From Fibrobacter sp. (GTDB taxonomy: Bacteria > Fibrobacterota > Chitinivibrionia > Chitinivibrionales > Chitinispirillaceae), in the NCBI GenBank assembly GCA_012515615.1, contig JAAYYB010000076.1, positions 1-40,751 on the forward strand: a stretch of 40,751 nucleotides of DNA, in the 5' to 3' direction. The notes beneath the pieces are model-generated. The model was not told the DNA's origin. It worked only from the letters and a program-made list of their open reading frames with translations, and did no database searches. Positions 33,057 to 40,751 of this stretch are shown piece by piece; the first letter of the stretch is position 1; the number at the start of each line of letters is the position of its first letter. Made by a program: the position numbers and the translations under genes.

Positions 33057-35000
33057 ATGACAGAGAAAGCCCTGTCATTTCTGCAAAGCAGGTTTACACT
33101 TATATTTCTGATAATTATTCCTGCAGCTCTTTTTGTATTCTACCCCCTCACAGATCCCGATATTTTCTGGCATCTCCAGGCCGGTAAAGAGATTCTCTCC
33201 AGGAAGGCATTTCTTTTCACCGATCCCTTTTCCTTTACAAATCCCGGATCAACCTGGATAGATCTACACTGGCTGTTTCAGTGCATTGTTTACATTATGC
33301 ACAGTCTGGGAGGTAATGCCGGACTTCTGATATTCAAATCTCTTCTTTTCGGGTCCTCCGCCGCACTCCTTTTTTTCTCTGTAAAAACCAGAGGGAACCA
33401 ACTATTGGTTCTGCCTCTGCTTCTGATTGCCGTTTTTGAATATCGTTACCTGGTTACGATGCGCCCGGTTCTCTTTACGCTCTTTTTTCTGGCGCTCTTT
33501 TTTTGTTCCCTTGAGAGATACACTTCTACCGGAAAACTCCGATTCATTATTACTCTTCCGGTTATACAGGTACTCTGGGTCAACAGTCAGGGACTGTTTG
33601 CTCTGGGGGTTATTGTGAGCTTGTGCTATGCTGCCGGAGAGCTTTTATCGATCCTGATAAACGCAAAATTTCCCGGAACATTTTCAGGTAAATCCTCTCT
33701 TAATACAAAGGGACTGATGATTCTGGCTGCGCTGCCGCTGTTACTTATTCTTGTATCGATCATTAATCCATACGGAATTAAAGGGCTTATTTTTTCACTA
33801 GAACTGTTCCGGCGGATTGATCCATCGATCAGTAATATCTATTCGCAGAATATTGTCGAAAACACGCCTCTTCTTTTGATGCCGGGCACCGAATATGCTC
33901 ACTATGTTTATTTCTTTCTGTTTATTTCAGCTATCGCGGTTTTTTCGCTGATAGCCTCTTCAAGGCATATCCGCTTTGCTCATCTCTTTACAGCCGTCGC
34001 ATTTCTGGTTCCGGCATACATGGCACAGAGAAATATCATACTCTATGTGTTTGCTTTAATACCGCTGCTCAAATGGAATTTCGGCCACTGGAACCCCGGA
34101 AAAAAGGGAATGGGCCTGGCGGCGGCTTTCGGTCTCTTTATGGCTGTGTGGGTAGTTTTCTCCGGAGCGGGTCATCTCAGGATGCTTCTTAGTTGTCAGG
34201 AACTGATTGCGCCTTTTTCAAACCCGCAGGGAAGTGTTGAATACCTTAACAGGGTAAGGCCTGATGGAAACCTGTTTAATGCAGACCGCTACGGTGGATA
34301 TGTAATCTGGAAAACGGAACCCTGCAAACAGGTGTTTATAGACACCCGGTTGACGATCCGAAACAGGGAGTTTTTTGCCGGGTATCTGGAAATGCTTAAC
34401 AGTCCCGAGTTATTTTATAAAACTGCCGCAGAGTATGATATCAGGCAGGTTATGATCCCTGCAGGGAACAATACCAGATATCACAATCTGGCTCGTCAAT
34501 TGTACAGGGATTCACTCTGGAACCTCCTTTACACTGATGGTTCGGAAGCTCTTTTTATTCACGCGTCTCAGTCAGGCTCTGAGCTTGATCTTGGTTCTGT
34601 GGCTGTTGTGGACTCCCTTAAACAGGCACTGTCAGACAGGTACAGAACCAATGATCTCAGACAGGAAGCTCTTTTTTATCTGGGAGGCTTTCTGGCGGCT
34701 CTTGGAAAGTACGAATCTGCAGAAAATGTTCTGAAAGGTTCAGAAAAACCGGAAAACCTGATTCTGGAGGCAAAAGTAAAGATGCTCGGGGGAAAGATAC
34801 CCGAAGCGGTGATTTCACTTGAGAAACTGGTTAATAAAAAGCCGCACAAGGCGGCACTTCTGCTTCTTGCGTCAATCTATAAACAGCAGGGCAACGATGC
34901 GAAGGCGGGCAGATATCTAAAGAGGGTTCTGGTACGGGATCCGTTTAACAAAGATGCAAAAAAGTTACTAAACGTTAAGAGGAATCAGGATGCTTATTAA
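33057..35000 (+). CDS. Polytopic GT-C-like membrane protein with C-terminal TPRs
   Basis: This 647-residue protein has about ten to twelve hydrophobic segments in its first 390 residues. The opening loop TDPDIFWHLQAGKEIL then DPFSFTNPGSTWIDLHWLFQ resembles the first periplasmic loop of GT-C glycosyltransferases, with an acidic pair (TDPD) that could be catalytic. A soluble domain follows (about 395-500). The C-terminus has TPR-like helix pairs (FLGALGKYESAENVL-like and LLASIYKQQGNDAKAGRYLKRVL). The ATG at 33057 with CGGAG upstream fits better than the ATG 27 bases earlier, which lies inside the previous gene. A sugar-transfer role on the same polymer as the acyltransferases is inferred. Confidence 0.78.
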   Translation: MTEKALSFLQSRFTLIFLIIIPAALFVFYPLTDPDIFWHLQAGKEILSRKAFLFTDPFSFTNPGSTWIDLHWLFQCIVYIMHSLGGNAGLLIFKSLLFGSSAALLFFSVKTRGNQLLVLPLLLIAVFEYRYLVTMRPVLFTLFFLALFFCSLERYTSTGKLRFIITLPVIQVLWVNSQGLFALGVIVSLCYAAGELLSILINAKFPGTFSGKSSLNTKGLMILAALPLLLILVSIINPYGIKGLIFSLELFRRIDPSISNIYSQNIVENTPLLLMPGTEYAHYVYFFLFISAIAVFSLIASSRHIRFAHLFTAVAFLVPAYMAQRNIILYVFALIPLLKWNFGHWNPGKKGMGLAAAFGLFMAVWVVFSGAGHLRMLLSCQELIAPFSNPQGSVEYLNRVRPDGNLFNADRYGGYVIWKTEPCKQVFIDTRLTIRNREFFAGYLEMLNSPELFYKTAAEYDIRQVMIPAGNNTRYHNLARQLYRDSLWNLLYTDGSEALFIHASQSGSELDLGSVAVVDSLKQALSDRYRTNDLRQEALFYLGGFLAALGKYESAENVLKGSEKPENLILEAKVKMLGGKIPEAVISLEKLVNKKPHKAALLLLASIYKQQGNDAKAGRYLKRVLVRDPFNKDAKKLLNVKRNQDAY

Positions 35001-36015
35001 AATCGCGTTTTGCTTTATAACCGCAGTGGTCTTTACTCTGGCTCAGGAAGCGCCTGTGGGTTCAGATGTAAAACCGAAAGCACCGGAGAAGAAAGCCCTT
35101 GAGCAGCTTAAAGGTACAATTAAGGGAAAAGTTGTCTGGTCGTCCTCAAGATCCTCGGGCAGACATGACCTGTGGATCATGAATGCTGATGGTACAGAGC
35201 AGAAACAGCTTACAAAAAGCGACAACGTTGACTGGTACCCCAGGTTCTCTCCGGACGGCAAAACGGTGCTTTTTACAAGAAGCAAATCCGGGTGGCTTCG
35301 GGAGGCGGATGCGGATATCTTTGATAGATGGGATACCTGGACAATAGACATTGAAAGCGGTGAGGAAAAAAAAGTGGCTCAGGATGCCACCTGGGCTACG
35401 TGGCGTCCTGACGGCAGTTCCATCGTTTTTGCGCGGGGCTCCAAAGTGTTTGTAAAGAATCTCGAAAATGAAGAAGAAGAGCTTGCTTTTGATGCCGAAG
35501 AGCAGATTAAGAAAGGCACAGTTTCTCAGCAGCCGGTGCTTTCATCAGATGGAAAGCTTTTAGCTGTCACTCTGCGTGGAACAAAAAGGGAAACCGGTAT
35601 CTGGAACCTGAATAAAAAAACCTGGTACAGTACAGGTGAAGGCTGTCAGATGGAATGGTTCCCCGATGGCAAAAAGATTCTTAGAATGAATGAGGGTCAG
35701 GGTAACGGAGGAACCGAGGTGCTTGCCCTGTCAATTGACAGTGTGGGAAAACCTCTTGAAAGAATTTCCGGACTTTCGATACCCAAAAACATCAGATTCA
35801 TGGATCTGCCCGGGAGACGGTCGCATGAATATTTTCCCAAGCTTGATAAAAGCGGGAAATGGATGGTCTGGTGTGCGACACAATATGGACATGATCATGA
35901 TATTTACGATTATGAAGTGTATCTGTGGAATACATCAGGAAATAAAAAGAAAGGGATCACCAGACTTACTTTCCATTCAGGGAATGACAGGTGGCCCGAT
36001 ATTTTCGTTGAATAA
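34990..36015 (+). CDS. Exported TolB-like beta-propeller protein
   Basis: This 341-residue protein has a signal peptide (ending VVFTLAQ) and WD40-like PD40 blades of TolB type. The clearest is DLWIMNADGTEQKQLTKSD then YPRFSPDGKTVLFTRS; others are ATWRPDGSSIVFARG, PVLSSDGKLLAVTLRG and MEWFPDGKKILRM. It is the last gene of the acylation operon and overlaps the preceding stop by 11 bases. It is not TolB itself: the N-terminal domain is missing and no Pal/TolA genes are near. A periplasmic scaffold for the acylation machinery is plausible but unproven. Confidence 0.85.
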   Translation: MLIKIAFCFITAVVFTLAQEAPVGSDVKPKAPEKKALEQLKGTIKGKVVWSSSRSSGRHDLWIMNADGTEQKQLTKSDNVDWYPRFSPDGKTVLFTRSKSGWLREADADIFDRWDTWTIDIESGEEKKVAQDATWATWRPDGSSIVFARGSKVFVKNLENEEEELAFDAEEQIKKGTVSQQPVLSSDGKLLAVTLRGTKRETGIWNLNKKTWYSTGEGCQMEWFPDGKKILRMNEGQGNGGTEVLALSIDSVGKPLERISGLSIPKNIRFMDLPGRRSHEYFPKLDKSGKWMVWCATQYGHDHDIYDYEVYLWNTSGNKKKGITRLTFHSGNDRWPDIFVE

Positions 36016-36101
36016 CGGCACTTTTTTCGATGTGTATTGCCGGGGGCTGTGGACATCAGAATCGAGATTCTCAATTACTGTGATTTTCGATTCCGATACC
36101 T

Positions 36102-36121
36102 GATACCGATTCCGACCCCGA
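36102..36121 (+). repeat. 20-bp dispersed sequence, copy 2
   Basis: GATACCGATTCCGACCCCGA here differs by one base from 11916-11935. It is flanked by further CGATTCCGATACC units at 36087-36100, so it belongs to a short-period degenerate stretch between genes. Confidence 0.7.
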
Positions 36122-36150
36122 TTCGGAAATGAATATTGAATAACTGTAGC

Positions 36151-36186
36151 TTGCTCTGATGTATATGCATCAGAGCAGTTTTTCTA
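36151..36186 (+). terminator. Rho-independent terminator before uppP
   Basis: A perfect ten-pair stem TGCTCTGATG / CATCAGAGCA (36152-36161 and 36168-36177) with a six-base loop is followed by GTTTTTCT. It lies 136 bases after the propeller gene and 25 bases before the uppP start, and should end the acylation operon transcript. Confidence 0.85.
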
Positions 36187-36210
36187 AAACACGCATTGTT
36201 AAGGATAAGT

Positions 36211-37020
36211 ATGGGAGAGTTTCTAAAGGCGGTTATTTTAGGTATAGTGGAAGGGATCACCGAATTTCTTCCAATCAGCAGTACCGGACATCTGATACTT
36301 ATGAATCAGTTTATTGATTTTACCGGTGATTTTGCCAATCTTTTCAATATTGTAATTCAACTGGGGGCTATTTTATCAGTTGTCGTCTATTTCTGGGACA
36401 GACTGTACCCTTTCAGCCGCAACAAAACCGACCAGCAGCGCAAAGACATCTGGCAAACATGGATAAAAACCATTGTCGGGGTATCTCCTGCGGTAGTGAT
36501 CGGTGTTTTATTTGCAGATAAGATCGAGGAGAAACTGTTCAATTCTTATGTGGTGGCAACTGCACTTGTAATTGGAGGAATAATTCTGATAATTCTTGAA
36601 AGAAGGAACAAGGATGCCAGGTTTGACTCAGTAGCTTCTCTTACATTCATGACAGTTATAGGAATTGGTTTCTTTCAGACTTTGGCCATGATACCCGGTA
36701 CATCGCGTTCTGCGGCAACGATCATGGGAGCCATGGCTCTTGGCGCTTCAAGAGCTGCTGCTGCTGAGTTTTCATTTTTTCTTGCTATACCCACTATGAT
36801 TGGAGCATCGACACTGTCGCTTTTCAAGTCAGGTTTTAATCTTACGACACTGCAGTGGCAGGTGCTGGGGGTTGGCTTTTTTGTATCGTTTGTCGTTGCC
36901 TGGGCGGTGATCGCATTGTTTATGAACTATATACGGAAGAATAATTTCAAGCCTTTTGCCTATTACCGGATAGTTCTTGGGACCGTTGTCCTGCTCTATT
37001 TTACAATGGTGGTACGGTGA
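36211..37020 (+). CDS. uppP: Undecaprenyl-diphosphatase UppP (BacA)
   Basis: UppP removes one phosphate from undecaprenyl diphosphate, recycling the lipid carrier for peptidoglycan and other envelope glycans; excess gives bacitracin resistance. The 269-residue membrane protein has both family signatures: ILGIVEGITEFLPISSTGHL near the N-terminus and MIPGTSRSAATI in the middle. Length and eight or so membrane helices are normal. I start it at the ATG at 36211 because AAGGA lies five bases upstream; the frame also stays open to a TTG at 36196. A strong terminator sits just before it, so it needs its own promoter or read-through. Confidence 0.95.
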   Translation: MGEFLKAVILGIVEGITEFLPISSTGHLILMNQFIDFTGDFANLFNIVIQLGAILSVVVYFWDRLYPFSRNKTDQQRKDIWQTWIKTIVGVSPAVVIGVLFADKIEEKLFNSYVVATALVIGGIILIILERRNKDARFDSVASLTFMTVIGIGFFQTLAMIPGTSRSAATIMGAMALGASRAAAAEFSFFLAIPTMIGASTLSLFKSGFNLTTLQWQVLGVGFFVSFVVAWAVIALFMNYIRKNNFKPFAYYRIVLGTVVLLYFTMVVR

Positions 37021-37561
37021 ACAAAGGGCAATACTGCTCACGCAGAGCCGCAGATAGGAATAGGAGAATTCACCACAGAGGCACAGAGAAAAAAATAGTC
37101 ACCACAGAGACACAGAGAAAAAAATAGGGTTCGGAAAAGGCCTCTTATTCTTACTTACAAACAGCACAACCGCTCACACTGAGTATCGAATCGAAGTGTG
37201 AGGTTTGTGGTATCCTGAGCAGCCTGAATGGCTGAATTAGCCCAGCGAAGGGCAACGCCCTGGTAAATCAATCCAAAGCGCGTAAATTCATAAAGCACTG
37301 AAAGTGCGCACTAACAGATTTGTTTAATCTAATCGAAGTGTGAAATTTAAAGTATTCATCCTTCAAAATGTGTGATTTTCAAAAAACGGGCTGATGCAGA
37401 TATGGCTGGTTTTCTTCAACTAAGCATCTTATTTTTAAAGAAATTTCTGAATACATCACAGGGAATAATTTTTGATAATCAAATCTTAGTTGACCGCTGT
37501 ATTCAGGAGTTGTGAAGTTCCAGAGTAATAATCACCTAATCCTCATTGCGGAGCAGAGATT
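37021..37561. other. Repeat-bearing intergenic region, 541 bp
   Basis: No gene is supported. A 29-bp unit starting CACCACAGAG and ending AAAAAATAG is duplicated in tandem at 37071-37128 with one or two mismatches. Further on, two small hairpins occur: AGGGC-AAC-GCCCT (37249-37261) and GCACT-GAA-AGTGC (37295-37307). The motif ATCGAAGTGTGA appears at about 37190 and again at about 37332, flanking those hairpins. The hairpin pair resembles REP-type extragenic sequences. Confidence 0.65.
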
Positions 37562-38584
37562 ATGGCCACAATAGACATTAACCGCGGGACCAGGCAGTTG
37601 ACCGTTGAAGATGATCAGAAGCTCATTGACGTGCTGAAATCGCAGGGGATTCATCTCCCTTCTGCTTGTGGAAACAAGGGGACATGCGGTTTGTGCAAGG
37701 TTAAGATGCTGAGTGATTGCGGGCCGTATACTCAGGCTGAGCTGAACAGGTTGACTGAATCTGAACGCGCCGGAGGTATTCGTCTAAGCTGTCAGATAAC
37801 CACCCGTGAAACGATGAAAGTTCAACTTCCTCCGGAGTTCCTTACATCACAGGATTTTATCTCCAGAGTTGCAGGTAAAAATCTCCTGACAAAAGATATC
37901 GTCGAGCTGCGACTTGAGCTTGTATCACCTGATAACATCTCATTTCTTCCGGGCCAGTACATTCTGCTGAAAGTTCCGTCCTATGGGGGCAATAAACCGG
38001 TGATGCGTCCGTTTTCTATTGCATCTTCAAATAGAGAAAAAACCTATATAGAACTGAATATACGACTTAATCCGGATGGTATCTGTACCCCATGGATATT
38101 CAATATCCTGGAAGAGGGACAGGAGGTCAGGTTCAGTGGGCCAAGGGGGAATTTTTACATTCAAAACAGCGAAAACCCGATGCTCTTTATTGCCGGGGGC
38201 AGCGGGATGGCGCCTGTAAGGTCAATATTAAAGACTATGGCCGATAATGGAATCTCAAGGAAGGCAGTTTTCTATTTTGGCGCCACTACTCATAGGGATC
38301 TGTTTTATTCTGATGAAATGAGAAATCTTGAGAGCCGGATACCTGAATTCAGGTTTGTTCCAACCTTATCGCGTGAACCGCAGGATAGTGAATGGCAGGG
38401 AGCGCGGGGGCTTGTTACAGAGCTTGTAGACAGAGATATGACAGGTGATCTGAGCCGGTATGAGGCTTATCTTTGTGGCAGACCGGCGATGATAGAGGGA
38501 TGTATTAATATCCTTGAGAAAAAAGGAATTCCACGTGAAAAGATGTTTTTTGACCTTTTCAACGTAGCACGATCACTTAAGTAA
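37562..38584 (+). CDS. 2Fe-2S/FAD/NAD(P)H oxidoreductase (NqrF-like)
   Basis: This 340-residue enzyme combines a plant-type ferredoxin domain with a ferredoxin-reductase module. Cys36, Cys42, Cys45 and Cys77 (C-x5-C-x2-C-x31-C) bind one 2Fe-2S cluster. The FAD site is MRPFSIASS, followed by the phosphate-side GPRGNFYI. The NAD(P)H site is IAGGSGMAPVRSIL, with the CGRPAMIEG motif near the end. This order is shared by NqrF, methane/phenol monooxygenase reductases and AscD-type reductases. There is no N-terminal membrane helix and no other nqr gene, so it is not part of a complete Na+-NQR here. Electron acceptor unknown. Confidence 0.93.
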   Translation: MATIDINRGTRQLTVEDDQKLIDVLKSQGIHLPSACGNKGTCGLCKVKMLSDCGPYTQAELNRLTESERAGGIRLSCQITTRETMKVQLPPEFLTSQDFISRVAGKNLLTKDIVELRLELVSPDNISFLPGQYILLKVPSYGGNKPVMRPFSIASSNREKTYIELNIRLNPDGICTPWIFNILEEGQEVRFSGPRGNFYIQNSENPMLFIAGGSGMAPVRSILKTMADNGISRKAVFYFGATTHRDLFYSDEMRNLESRIPEFRFVPTLSREPQDSEWQGARGLVTELVDRDMTGDLSRYEAYLCGRPAMIEGCINILEKKGIPREKMFFDLFNVARSLK

Positions 38585-38657
38585 TTATTTAGAAAAGAAA
38601 AAGTGCTGCCGGGAAGCTTACAGAGGCAAGTGACAGAAACCTGTTGTGGTCTGCCGA

Positions 38658-38870
38658 CTATATCTCGAGTATGCTTCCTGAAGAAGAGTTCTCATCATAG
38701 AAATCTTCTTTGAAGTAATGGAATCCCTGCTCATCATTAGAGTAGAACTCGCTTGCTTCATCATTAAAGAATGAACGAAGTACGACATCCTTGCTTTCGC
38801 CTTCCAGAATTTTGTGGCGCAATTGTGCTGTTTGGGCCGGAGCAATAAAAGCGATTGCGTACCTTGGCAT
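38658..38870 (-). CDS. Small acidic hypothetical protein
   Basis: This 70-residue minus-strand protein has a good ribosome site, GAGGAG six bases before its ATG, which supports it over the overlapping longer minus-strand frame (38618-38884). It opens with a hydrophobic strand (YAIAFIAPAQTAQL). The rest is acidic and aromatic (FFNDEASEFYSNDEQGFHYFKEDFYDE). No motif or family is recognised. It stands alone between the oxidoreductase and dacB. Confidence 0.65.
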   Translation of the reverse strand: MPRYAIAFIAPAQTAQLRHKILEGESKDVVLRSFFNDEASEFYSNDEQGFHYFKEDFYDENSSSGSILEI

Positions 38871-38994
38871 AGAGTTCTCCTCAAAATGTTTAGAAAAAAC
38901 TGGATTTATTCCTGTTCAAATGATTTCTTTAAAATAGGTTTTTGAAAACAGATATGAAAACAAAAAATAAAGTAAAAAGGTCAGGAGGTTCCCG

Positions 38995-40449
38995 ATGTAC
39001 AGGTTTGCTGCGTTTATAATATCCTGCGTTTTGATCAGTGAGGCCGCAGCTATTTCCAGTGATTCTGTGCAGAAGGGTGTTGAGAATTACCTGCAATCCA
39101 GAAAATATACCGGCAAAGGAATCGGAGTCGTAATAAAGGACCTCGACAGAGATTCCGTTGTTGTTTCCATAAACGGCGATGAGATGCTCAATCCTGCATC
39201 GGTTTCAAAACTTGTTACTGGTGCCGCTGCACTTGAAATACTGGGAAATGACTTCTGTTTTAAAACCAGAGTTTTTATCGATGGAACCTTTAACCCCGAC
39301 AGCGGGATAGTAAATGGAAATCTCTATATCCAGGGCGGGGGGGACCCGGGTTTCTCTGCCGAGCGGCTATGGCTCTTTGTTCAGCACCTGTATCATCTTG
39401 GCTTGCGGACAGTTACCGGAAATCTGGTTCTGGATGATAACTTCTTTGACTCTGTTACTGTGGGGCCCGGGTTCGATGAGGACAGCTCAAGCAGGGCCTA
39501 CCAGCCGCTTATAAGCGCACTGAGCGCCAGTTTCAGCTCTCTTGCGATTCACCATAGGTCAGGCAGTATTGCCGGATCTCCGGTGCATGTTGATGTTTTT
39601 CCAAGAATTCAGGGTATTAAGGTGGTCTCATCAGCAAAGACCGCCATCGGTAAAAGCTCCTCTATTGATATCAGGACGGTCCCTACTACAGAAGGGACCA
39701 ATATTATTGTAAACGGAAGCATGTCTCTTGAAGAAAGCCCAAAATACACTTACCGGAAAGTCTGGCAGACCTGGCAGGCCTTTGGCGGAGCTCTTATGAG
39801 CCTTTTCAGTGAGTACGGCATCTCAATTAACGGGAAAATGCTCCACGGGACAGTCCCTGGAAATCTTGCCGCGGCGAAGCCCTTCTACGAGTTTACATCT
39901 GAACCTCTGCCCACTTTTATAGATCATATGTTTAAGTACTCCAGTAATTTCGCTGCAGAGATGGTGCTTAAGACTCTGGCTGCTTCAGGCAGCGGTCCGG
40001 GTTCCTGGGAAAAGGGGACCGCCGGGGTGCTCTCATGGTGGGATAAGTGCAAACTGCCAGGAAAACCGGTTATTCACAATGGCTCAGGGATGGGAAATCT
40101 CAACCGGATCAGCGCAATGCAGATTGCGGAACTGCTTTCTCATGTAAATAAACAGAAATCTTACTCTCCCGAGTATATAAGAGCGCTGTCGGTTGCAGGA
40201 GTCGACGGAACACTCAAGAGCAGATTCAAAAATTCTAAGCTTAAAGGGATTGTAAGAGCTAAAACCGGTACGCTTAACTCTCTATCGGTGCACACTCTTG
40301 CCGGATATATTCTTCTGCCGGAAAAGACCTATTCTTTTGCAATCCTTTGCAACAAAGTTGGCTCAGGGCAATATGATAACTGGATCGTTCAGGAAGGTAT
40401 TCTGGAGAGGTTCAAATCGGTGATTGATAAAGAATTGTGGACAGAATAG
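38995..40449 (+). CDS. dacB: D-Ala-D-Ala carboxypeptidase/endopeptidase (PBP4, family S13)
   Basis: This exported enzyme trims or cleaves D-alanine cross-links of peptidoglycan in the periplasm. The 484-residue protein has a signal peptide (ending SEAAA) and the three active-site motifs of penicillin-binding proteins: SVSK (Ser69, Lys72), SSN (316-318) and KTG (423-425). The large insert between the first and second motif is the hallmark of PBP4/DacB (S13). It also has GNLYIQGGGDPGFS and GNLVLDDNFF, both typical of the family. AGGAGG lies six bases or so before the ATG. No partner genes adjoin. Confidence 0.94.
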   Translation: MYRFAAFIISCVLISEAAAISSDSVQKGVENYLQSRKYTGKGIGVVIKDLDRDSVVVSINGDEMLNPASVSKLVTGAAALEILGNDFCFKTRVFIDGTFNPDSGIVNGNLYIQGGGDPGFSAERLWLFVQHLYHLGLRTVTGNLVLDDNFFDSVTVGPGFDEDSSSRAYQPLISALSASFSSLAIHHRSGSIAGSPVHVDVFPRIQGIKVVSSAKTAIGKSSSIDIRTVPTTEGTNIIVNGSMSLEESPKYTYRKVWQTWQAFGGALMSLFSEYGISINGKMLHGTVPGNLAAAKPFYEFTSEPLPTFIDHMFKYSSNFAAEMVLKTLAASGSGPGSWEKGTAGVLSWWDKCKLPGKPVIHNGSGMGNLNRISAMQIAELLSHVNKQKSYSPEYIRALSVAGVDGTLKSRFKNSKLKGIVRAKTGTLNSLSVHTLAGYILLPEKTYSFAILCNKVGSGQYDNWIVQEGILERFKSVIDKELWTE

Positions 40450-40530
40450 AATAACATAAAATAAATAAGTAATATGCCTGGAAATTGACTCCCCCAATTT
40501 AGGTAATAAACAGGAATATGGAGTTTTTGG

Positions 40531-40579
40531 AAGAGGGTGCCCCCTCTTTCGCTCCAGCCTGTTTGAAGACTCCAGTCTT
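40531..40579 (+). repeat. Double-hairpin extragenic element, copy 2
   Basis: Hairpins AAGAGGG-TGCC-CCCTCTT (40531-40548) and AAGAC-TCCA-GTCTT (40566-40579) flank a CCAGCCTG core. Order, stem sequences and spacing match the reverse complement of 20790-20840. It lies 80 bp after dacB. Confidence 0.8.
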
Positions 40580-40618
40580 ACCTGCCTCGCCGAAGCCGAT
40601 TCTTTAAGATTCCAATTT

Positions 40619-40657
40619 GGAAGCTTAAACCTAAAAATCGCAGTTGGATGAGGCAAA
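40619..40657 (-). repeat. 38-bp dispersed element, copy 2
   Basis: Read on the minus strand this starts TTTGCCTCATCCAACTGCG and ends GGTTTAAGCTTCC, almost the same as 23065-23102. It lies 40 bp beyond the double-hairpin element. Confidence 0.75.
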
Positions 40658-40678
40658 AAACCGTAACCTGTTGAGCGC

Positions 40679-40743
40679 TAAGGCTTTCAGGCGTCTTGAT
40701 CTTATCACCTTGTCGATAAGACCTGCGCCGCCTTCAAGCCTTA
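40679..40743. repeat. Large imperfect inverted repeat at the window edge
   Basis: TAAGGCTT at 40679-40686 pairs with AAGCCTTA at 40736-40743. After three mismatched bases GGCG pairs with CGCC. An inner stem CTTATC (40701-40706) / GATAAG (40715-40720) caps it. No gene lies in this last 300-bp stretch; the structure could be a terminator-less hairpin or part of an element that continues past the window. Confidence 0.55.
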
Positions 40744-40751
40744 TCATCCCA

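Noticed and set aside
38618-38884. 88-codon minus-strand ORF overlapping the small acidic gene
   Set aside because: The alternative 70-codon frame has a GAGGAG at the right spacing and a better protein-like sequence.

Overview
The window looks like a chromosomal segment of a Gram-negative, free-living bacterium. It encodes an LpxL/HtrB-type lipid A acyltransferase, beta-barrel outer-membrane proteins, several lipoproteins, and secreted proteins with C-terminal tails resembling type IX sorting domains. That combination suggests the Fibrobacterota/Bacteroidota (FCB) side of the tree, for example a Fibrobacterota/Chitinispirillales-like lineage. This placement is inference: there is no rRNA or ribosomal protein gene here to test it.

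Layout. (1) 1-2000: AT-rich accessory DNA with three small orphan genes. (2) 2.0-5.1 kb: a frameshifted secreted Asp-box protein and a decayed IS110-type transposase. (3) 5.1-12.7 kb: a single-domain response regulator transcribed away from a nine-PAS histidine kinase, with a 60-bp palindromic tandem array between them. A bactofilin-like membrane protein, a tiny zinc-ribbon protein and msrB follow. (4) 13.1-17.6 kb: two tandem paralogous proteins that each read as an active-looking kinase fused to a degenerate second kinase copy, then a PfkB sugar kinase starting one base after the second paralogue. (5) 17.7-23.1 kb: an outer-membrane protein, a lactate permease, a frameshifted lipid A acyltransferase and a CAP/SCP secreted protein. 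(6) 23.1-27.3 kb: a second 60-bp array, related to the first but inverted, then a surface operon of two lipoproteins, a barrel protein and an NAD-dependent epimerase. (7) 27.6-36.0 kb: a tightly packed six-gene operon for O-acylation of an envelope or extracellular polymer: MBOAT acyltransferase, two AlgX/AlgJ-like SGNH proteins, a GT-C-like membrane protein with TPRs, and a TolB-like propeller. (8) 36.2-40.4 kb: uppP, an NqrF-like reductase, a small protein and a dacB-type PBP4.

The gaps between genes are unusually rich in structured repeats: two related palindromic arrays, a two-copy inverted-repeat (MITE-like) element, a two-copy double-hairpin element, a two-copy 38-bp element, and several smaller dyads.

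The most interesting candidates are the tandem kinase/pseudokinase genes, the paired inverted palindromic arrays, and the acylation operon. Three separate reading-frame breaks occur in otherwise well-preserved genes, so either decay or base-calling errors are present.
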